Assembly (NCBI RefSeq): GCF_963678635.1
Contig: NC_087064.1
Coordinates: 73,285,465-73,349,464, forward strand
Reading direction: 5' to 3'
Source: Symsagittifera roscoffensis
Lineage: Eukaryota > Xenacoelomorpha > Acoela > Convolutidae
DNA length: 64,000 nucleotides
Shown here: piece by piece, positions 58,382 to 64,000 of the stretch
Layout: each line of letters begins with the position of its first letter
Numbering within the stretch: position 1 is the stretch's first letter
Notes under the pieces: model-generated
Database searches by the model: none
Seen by the model: only the letters and a program-made list of their open reading frames with translations
What the model was told of the DNA's origin: nothing
Program-made: the position numbers and the translations under genes

Positions 58382-58421
58382 GCTTTTTGGTGGCCTTTGT
58401 ATAATCCTGTTTGGTGTTCGT
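58382..58421 (-). other. Decayed histone 3' stem-loop
   Basis: About 30-60 bases after the H2B stop the minus strand reads AACACCAAACAGG, then ATTATACAAAGGCCACCA. The right arm and the trailing CCACCAAAA resemble the metazoan replication-dependent histone stem-loop (GGCYCTTTTCAGRGCC followed by ACCA). The left arm has decayed. Confidence 0.45.
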
Positions 58422-58450
58422 CAGAGCAACAAGGTGTACAGGCTGGTCTT

Positions 58451-58758
58451 CTACTTGGAGCTGGTGTACTTGGTAACGGCCTTGTTTCCCTAACTGAAAG
58501 CATACTCGACCTGCTCTCCGCGGGCAACAACAGTCTGACTGCGGTTTGGATCTCCCGGCTTGAGATGGTTAATCGCTTGTTTTAGTGGCCTGTTTTGAAA
58601 CTTCACCAGCGGTTCTCTCTATGATGTCGTTAATGAAGCTGATCATGATCCAGACAGACTTGGAGGAGATGACGGTATCAGGCTGGACCTGCTTCAGCAC
58701 CTTGTAGATGTAGAGAGAGTAGGTCTATTGCCGCTTCTTCTTCTTTTTCTTGTCTCCT
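58451..58758 (-). pseudogene. H2B: Histone H2B pseudogene
   Basis: The minus strand gives GDKKKKKKRQ, a stop, then [20 protein letters not shown] and [20 protein letters not shown]. After a shift it gives SREIQTAVRLLLP, and it ends VEYAFS, a stop, GNKAVTKYTSSK and TAG at 58,451. This covers the animal H2B histone fold and its invariant C-terminus, with His to Gln and Gly to Val changes in the PDTG region. Two internal stops and one frameshift rule out function. The tail upstream of the basic KKKKKKR stretch is not recognisable. A stem-loop remnant downstream suggests descent from a genomic histone gene and not from a polyadenylated transcript. Confidence 0.9.
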
Positions 58759-58911
58759 TACCCCACAGTGTCAAGCTAATCTTGACTTAAACTATATTAT
58801 GTCAGTCGTGAAAGACAGCTTGGAGTCAACATATACACCCAAGCCTTTAGATCACGGCTGAGGACTAACATCATTTCTTTTGAGAGAAATATTCATAAAA
58901 GAAGCACTGGA

Positions 58912-59165
58912 TTTACTTTTAAATTCTACAAACAAAGAATAATTCTGCTAACATCTTCAATGAATATTTTTAAATCTTGCCTTTCACAATCTACATTTCT
59001 AGAAACAACAAAAAAAATAAAATTATTAGTGTTTGACGCTTTCTGGTTTATCGCGTACATACACAAGGAATCGTACGGGGGCCTGCGACAGATCTTTGAG
59101 GCACACCGTGACATACCGGCAGCCAGTTCCATTTTCTATCATTTGTATAAACCGTTTGCATGGTC
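58912..59165 (-). pseudogene. LINE-5 fragment in unit 1 (internally deleted)
   Basis: The minus strand reads HGVPQRSVAGPRTIPCVYTR near 59,090, the reverse transcriptase GVPQGSxLGP box, followed by decayed sequence. The part that should precede it is missing here but present in unit 2. Confidence 0.6.
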
Positions 59166-59648
59166 CTTATCTTTCCTTATCTCTAGAATAATGGTCAAAA
59201 GAAGCGGAACTTTCAATTTTTGGGAATAAGTGTTTTTTAATTCACTTAAGACTTTAAAAATCTGCCTCGAGTCTTGGATACATTGCTTAAACTAATTAAA
59301 GCAAAAGACCTTTTTAGATTTTTTAAAACAAACTCTCCACCTTTTTTCTTTCAGTCAAGAAAAGTTGTATTTTTTTCAACCATTGCTTCTATCACTTTTC
59401 TATGCTGTGTAAAACGTGTTTCTCTTGCTAATTGCTTTTTTATTTGATTGCAAAAATAGCTCTTGGCTTTTAAATTATAAAAAAATGTTCAAACACTAAG
59501 TAGATATTATATTGTTTAAGGATTTCAAACAGAATTTTGAGAGATCATACAAATAAATAACTCAATCACTGTCAGTATTTTGTTTGAAAAGAAAAAATTT
59601 CTAGTGCTTTCGAGTTTCCGTTTGATGTTACTAACGCGGATTATTTTT

Positions 59649-60566
59649 GTGACATTCGATCAGAATGGACCAAAATTCAGACGCAGCAATTTCGAGTTTT
59701 TAGCAGCGAATCTTCCGAATTGGCGGTTTTGAAGGAAAAAGAGCGTTATTCGAACAATTGGACAAATCGTGAAGGCTGAAGGATTCGGAAATTCCTAAAT
59801 TTTAAAAATTCGAATTGATGCCGTAACAATTCTAAGAAACGTCAGAAACGGTCATTTTGGAGAAGAAACTGAAATAAACACAACACAACAACATTAGTGG
59901 CGTTAGCGATAACGACAAAAATTGTGATTGGAAAACAACAACAAATTGTAGAGTTAGCAGAGACCGTTCCGATTTTTAACTAATGTGTCGCAACAATAGT
60001 TGCAAGGCCGTTGCGAACAACGGTGAAGGGTGGAAGACAGCCTTCCGGGAGGAAGATAAAGGTCTTTTTACCCCGGATTCAAGAATCCGGAGGGGTCTCG
60101 GGATCTGGACTGGAACTGTTTTATACAAACTTTTAGCTTCCCTATTATGTCCTGAATTGAATTTAATTAACATCTGAATTCATTTTGCTAGGATGAGAAG
60201 CTAGGAAAGGGTTAATCCATTTTCGATGGAGATGATGATTTTTATCTACTGAACAAAAACAATAATAATTCAATAAATAGTAGTAGCCCTGATTTTAGGA
60301 GTGATCTCGTGGTCTGGGGATACTGAGACCCAGCCATGAACTCACTATTTCTGCATGTAATTAAGTTAATTTGAGTGTTCTGGTCGAAGCCGGAGAACAG
60401 TAACGTTTTTGTCGACCCGATGTTTGTAAGACCACCAAAAGAACTGGCTTGGTAGATACGGTGAAAAGCATGTAGAGCTCTGTTTAGACGTTGGCCAGTC
60501 GTCTTAGAACCTAGTTTTATTTTCCGTCGATATGTATCTTCCGGGCGAATATCTTCCGGGCGAATG
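59649..60566 (+). repeat. Type I LTR, plus orientation (unit 1)
   Basis: It is the inverse of the element A LTR, starting TGTGACATTCGATC at 59,649. The 3' end is altered: CTTCCGGGCGAAT is repeated at 60,539-60,566 and the terminal TTACA and primer-site start are missing, so the LTR runs directly into CTCCTGGGTG of the leader. It has the CCGGATTC-AA-GAATCCGG palindrome near 60,080 and a CTGGG/CCCAG stem-loop near 60,320. Confidence 0.85.
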
Positions 60567-61786
60567 CTCCTGGGTGTTATTCTTTTTAACATCATGACCG
60601 GCAGAACCGTTAACGAGCACTCCGCGCCGAGCGGATGCTCACATTAACGCCCTTAATAGGCCAAAACCGCCGGGGCGGAAGGGTAGTTCGGAACGCGGAA
60701 GCCTTCCTTATTACCGTGAATAGCTTTTTAACCTAGTTAAGACCAACAATTCACGAATCAGGAAGGGTGGGGGGATCAGCCATCCCCTCGTTTCCTGAGA
60801 GGTTTGTGACCAAAAACACTTAAAGATATATATAAAACCAAACAAAAAGTAGTATAGTACCCAAGAAAAACAAAAAACATAAAAAATAACCGAAAAAACC
60901 AAAAACAGTAAAAAATTAAAAAATCAGTAGAAATCATCCCCCCAGACAAGATGTGATCCGACCCCCCGTTTGTTGCTGATAGATATATTGTTGATACAGG
61001 CATTTATATCATTCAGGATCGTTACGATCAATTTTGTGGCCCGTTTGTGAGGCTTGTACTGTAGGGTTATTTGAGCATTTAAGCACGTTAATGATAAATT
61101 GCGCTCAATCCGGAAGGGTCAGCTGATTTGCGCTCAATTCGGAAGGGTCTTGGGAGACGACTGATCCGGGAAGCAGTACAAGGAGCAACAAGAAGGGGCT
61201 CAACGACAACAACAATCGACTGTTGGGTATCGTTAACAAGTTTTGTATCCCTTTTGGTACAAAAATTAAGATAGTAATCTGTGTTGTAGTGATTCTTCAC
61301 CGAACTGCGAATATCCGAATTAAGCACCTTAATTCGGATATTAAACAAACCCGGAGGGGTATAGTATTACTAATATTATTACTTAAATAGCCTATATTAA
61401 TACTCCTATATCGTTTTTCAGTAAAAATCACAGAAAGCAGACCGGTTTTTAGGGTCAAAATAGCAATATTTTGATCCCACCACAAATCGCGATTTTTGAC
61501 ATATCGATATTTTTGAAACGAAAAAAAAGCGCTAAATTAGTGCGTTACATCGTAATTGCATTCTACTACAGTAGATACAACCGGTTAAGTTTATTTCGGA
61601 ATTAGTTGGACCTAGTTGGTAGTCGGAGGTAGTTGGAGGTAGTTGGAAGTAGTTGGAGCCAAAAACCGAATTTTCGTGATTTTTGAGAAAACGGAACACT
61701 ATAAATTCAGAAAATTTTTTGAAATTTTTGAGTTAGGACACTAAAAATAGTTGTTCGGACAACGTCCACTAGTGAATCTACAAGTT
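60567..61786 (+). repeat. Leader fragment of an A-type element, plus orientation
   Basis: It is the inverse of about 7,210-6,040 in element A, including the ACTGTTGGGTATCGTTAAC block near 61,220 and the CCCGGAGGGGTATAG motif near 61,348. It stops abruptly at CACTAGTGAATCTACAAG, where duplication unit 2 begins. A short GTAGTTGGAG repeat at 61,610-61,660 is local to this copy. Confidence 0.85.
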
Positions 61787-62600
61787 TACTTTTAAAATCT
61801 ACAAACAAAGATTAATTCTGCTAACATTTTCAATGTTTATTTTTAAATCTTGCTTTTCACAACCTACATTTCTAGAAACAACAAAAAAAATAAAATTATT
61901 AGTGTTTGACGCTTTCTGGTTTATCGCGTACATACACAAGATCTTTGAGGCACACCGTGACATACCGGCAGCCAGTTCCATTTTCTATCATTTGTATAAA
62001 CCGTTAGTTTTTTGTTAGTCAAGTGGCTACACAACCATTCATGAACAAACACTCTCATTCCAGAGGCTTCCTAATTGTTCGAAAGAATATCACGACTTAA
62101 CGTATCAAAAGCTTTGTTAAGTTTGCGAAATATGCTTCATTTCATATCATTGACCTCGAATCTTATTTTTTTTTTCAGTTAGCTCAACTAGTGCATCAAC
62201 AGTTTTTGTTTTTTCCAGAAACCGAAGTGCTTTGAATAGAAAACCTTTCAGAGGTCGAGAAAATTGTATAATCGGTTGTGCAAAATCCGCTCATAGATCA
62301 TTCCCAAGCATATAAGTATTGAAATAGGCCTATAATTATTTCGATCAGTTTTCAATCCTTGCCTAAACAATGGTAATACTTTCAACCACTTTAGAAGCTC
62401 CGGGAAACCGCCGCTTTTGAACGAAAGATTGATAAGATTTGTCAGGTATGTACAAAAAACAGGGGAATTGATTTTAATGTCTTGATTGGTAGTTTCATCC
62501 AGACCTGATGACAGTTTCGGTTGTAGCATTCAATAACTTCTACAAATTCAAACAAAGTTGCATTGTAGACTACAAAGACTCTGTCGCGGAGTAATTGACT
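61787..62600 (-). pseudogene. LINE-5 reverse transcriptase fragment in unit 2
   Basis: The minus strand gives SSGLDETTNQDIKINSPVF, NLINLSFKSGGFPELLKWLK and TDRNNYRPISILICLGMIYE near 62,330. ALRFLEKTKTVDALVELTEK follows near 62,200, then LNKAFDTLSRDILSNN near 62,110 and a decayed GVPQ region near 61,960. These are successive APE-type LINE reverse transcriptase motifs. The reading is continuous across 62,005-62,670, so the shorter unit 1 must be a deletion product. Confidence 0.78.
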
Positions 62601-63166
62601 TTAGTTTCTGGTTTATTTCCTAATTACGTTAATAATTTAAGACGATACTGATGTAAAACACTCAATGAAGCAGTTTGCATGGTCCTTATCTTTCCTTATC
62701 TCTAGAATAATGGTCAAAAGAAGCGGAACTTTCAATTTTTGGGAATAAGTGTCTTTTAATTCACTTAAGACTTTAAAAATCTGCCTCGAGTCTTGGATAC
62801 ATTGCTTAATTTAATTAAAGCAAAATACCTTTTTAGATTTTTTAAAACAAACTCTCCACCTTTTTTCTTTCAGTCAAGAAAAGTTGTATTTTTTTCAACC
62901 ATTGCTTCTATCACTTTTCTATGCTGTGTAAAACGTGTTTCTCTTGCTAATTGCTTTTTTATTTGATTGCAAAAATAGCTCTTGGCTTTTAAATTATAAA
63001 AAAATGTTCAAACACTAAGTAGATATTATATTGTTTAAGGATTTCAAACAGAATTTTGAGAGATCATACAAATAAATAACTCAATCACTGTCAGTATTTT
63101 GTTTGAAAAGAAAAAATTTCTAGTGCTTTCGAGTTTCCGTTTGATGTTACTAACGCGGATTATTTT

Positions 63167-64000
63167 TGTGACATTCGATCAGAATGGACCAAAATGCAGA
63201 CGCAGCAATTTCGAGTTTTTAGCAGCGAATCTTCCGAATTGGCGGTTTTGAAGGAATAAGAGCGTTATTCGAACGATTGGACAAATCGTGAAGGCTGAAG
63301 GATTCGGAAATTCTTAAATTTTAAAAATTCGAATTGATGCCGTAACAATTCTAAGAAACGTCAGAAACGGTCATTTTGGAGAAGAAACTGATATAAACAC
63401 AACACAACAACATTAGTGGCATTAGCGATAACGACAAAAATTGTGATTGGAAAACAACAACAAATTGTAGAGTTAGCAGAGACCGTTCCGAGTTTTAACT
63501 AATGTGTCGCTACAATAGTTGCAAAGGCCGTTGCGAACAACGGTGAAGGGTGGAAGACAGCCTTCCGGGAGGAAGATAAAGGTCTTATTACCCCGGATTC
63601 AAGAATCCGGAGGGGTCTCGGCATTTGGACTGGAACTGTTTTATACAAACTTTTAGCTTCCCTATTATGTCCTGAATTGAATTTAATTAACATCTGAATT
63701 CATTTTGCTAGGATGAGAAGCTAGGAAAGGGTTGATCCATCTTCGATGGAGATGATGATTTTTATCTACTGAACAAAAACAATAATAATTCAATAATTAG
63801 TAGTAGCCCTGATTTTAGGAGTGATCTCGTGGTCTGGGGATACTGAGACCCAGCCATGAACTCACTATTTCTGCATGTAATTAAGTTAATTTGAGTGTTC
63901 TGGTCGAAGCCGGAGAACAGTAACGTTTTTGTCGACCCGATGTTAGTAAGACCACCAAAAGAACTGGCTTGGTAGATACGGTGAAAAGCATGTAGAGCTC
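63167..64000 (+). repeat. Type I LTR, plus orientation (unit 2), cut by window end
   Basis: It starts TGTGACATTCGATC at 63,167 and matches 59,649-60,482 with few differences. The palindrome CCGGATTC-AA-GAATCCGG recurs near 63,598. It continues past the window. Confidence 0.85.

Larger units (their letters stand above)
58912..64000. repeat. Tandem duplication of LINE fragment plus LTR and leader
   Basis: Unit 1 (58,912-61,786) is repeated as unit 2 (61,787 to beyond 64,000). The joint lies in TTTACTTTTAAA-type sequence at both starts. Identity is high: 59,160-60,500 and 62,675-64,000 differ at only a few positions. Unit 2 contains about 660 bases (62,005-62,670) missing from unit 1, and unit 1 contains about 23 bases near 59,067 missing from unit 2. 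Confidence 0.85.

Overview
This window is metazoan genomic DNA made almost entirely of transposable elements. The animal origin rests on three things: a broken histone H2B copy of animal type (58,451-58,758, minus), several APE-type LINEs of the CR1/Jockey/RTE kind, and Ty3/gypsy-type LTR retroelements. I see no intact host gene, tRNA, rRNA or CRISPR array. The species cannot be told from the sequence.

The main content is a family of giant Ty3/gypsy elements, mostly on the minus strand. Element A (1-8,149, leaving the window at position 1) has a 0.92-kb LTR, a 2.9-kb leader and an open gag-protease frame of 1,438 codons without a stop. Element B (8,379-31,557, about 23.2 kb) has both LTRs. 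Read on the minus strand it holds a 2.8-kb leader, gag with the capsid and zinc-knuckle region, protease, RT and RNase H, a spacer, integrase with a GPF motif, an acidic tail, and a region resembling a Poa1/TARG1-type macrodomain. After these comes a 7.9-kb extra reading frame (ORF3, 18,453 to 10,526) in the place where env would sit. ORF3 starts with a basic coiled-coil segment and contains two SGNH (GDSL) hydrolase-like regions followed by a long unrecognised part. B is inactivated by frameshifts, nonsense codons and the loss of the RT catalytic box. Element C (about 49,150-39,105, minus) is an older, 5'-truncated copy that still shows the same order, including the macro-like and second SGNH-like regions. 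LTR and leader pieces of the family recur in the plus orientation at 59,649-61,786 and from 63,167.

The left half is a nested structure. One LINE (LINE-2, minus) is split into three pieces (34,860-32,513, 31,628-31,558 and 8,378-8,150) by a solo LTR in plus orientation (31,629-32,512), by element B, and by element A. The open reading frame of its reverse transcriptase runs across the joints, which fixes the element ends and suggests 3-4 bp target duplications.

The right half holds an old LINE (LINE-4, 35,700-38,999), element C, LINE-3 (50,104-52,560), an unrelated short Ty3/gypsy element D on the plus strand (53,510-58,200, with a 230-bp 3' LTR), the H2B pseudogene, and a tandem duplication starting at 58,912 that carries a LINE fragment plus LTR and leader.

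The most interesting candidate is the giant element with an ADP-ribose-type macrodomain at the end of pol and a large, probably spliced, SGNH-containing third ORF. All readings are by eye. The domain calls rest on motif patterns and agreement between copies, not on searches.
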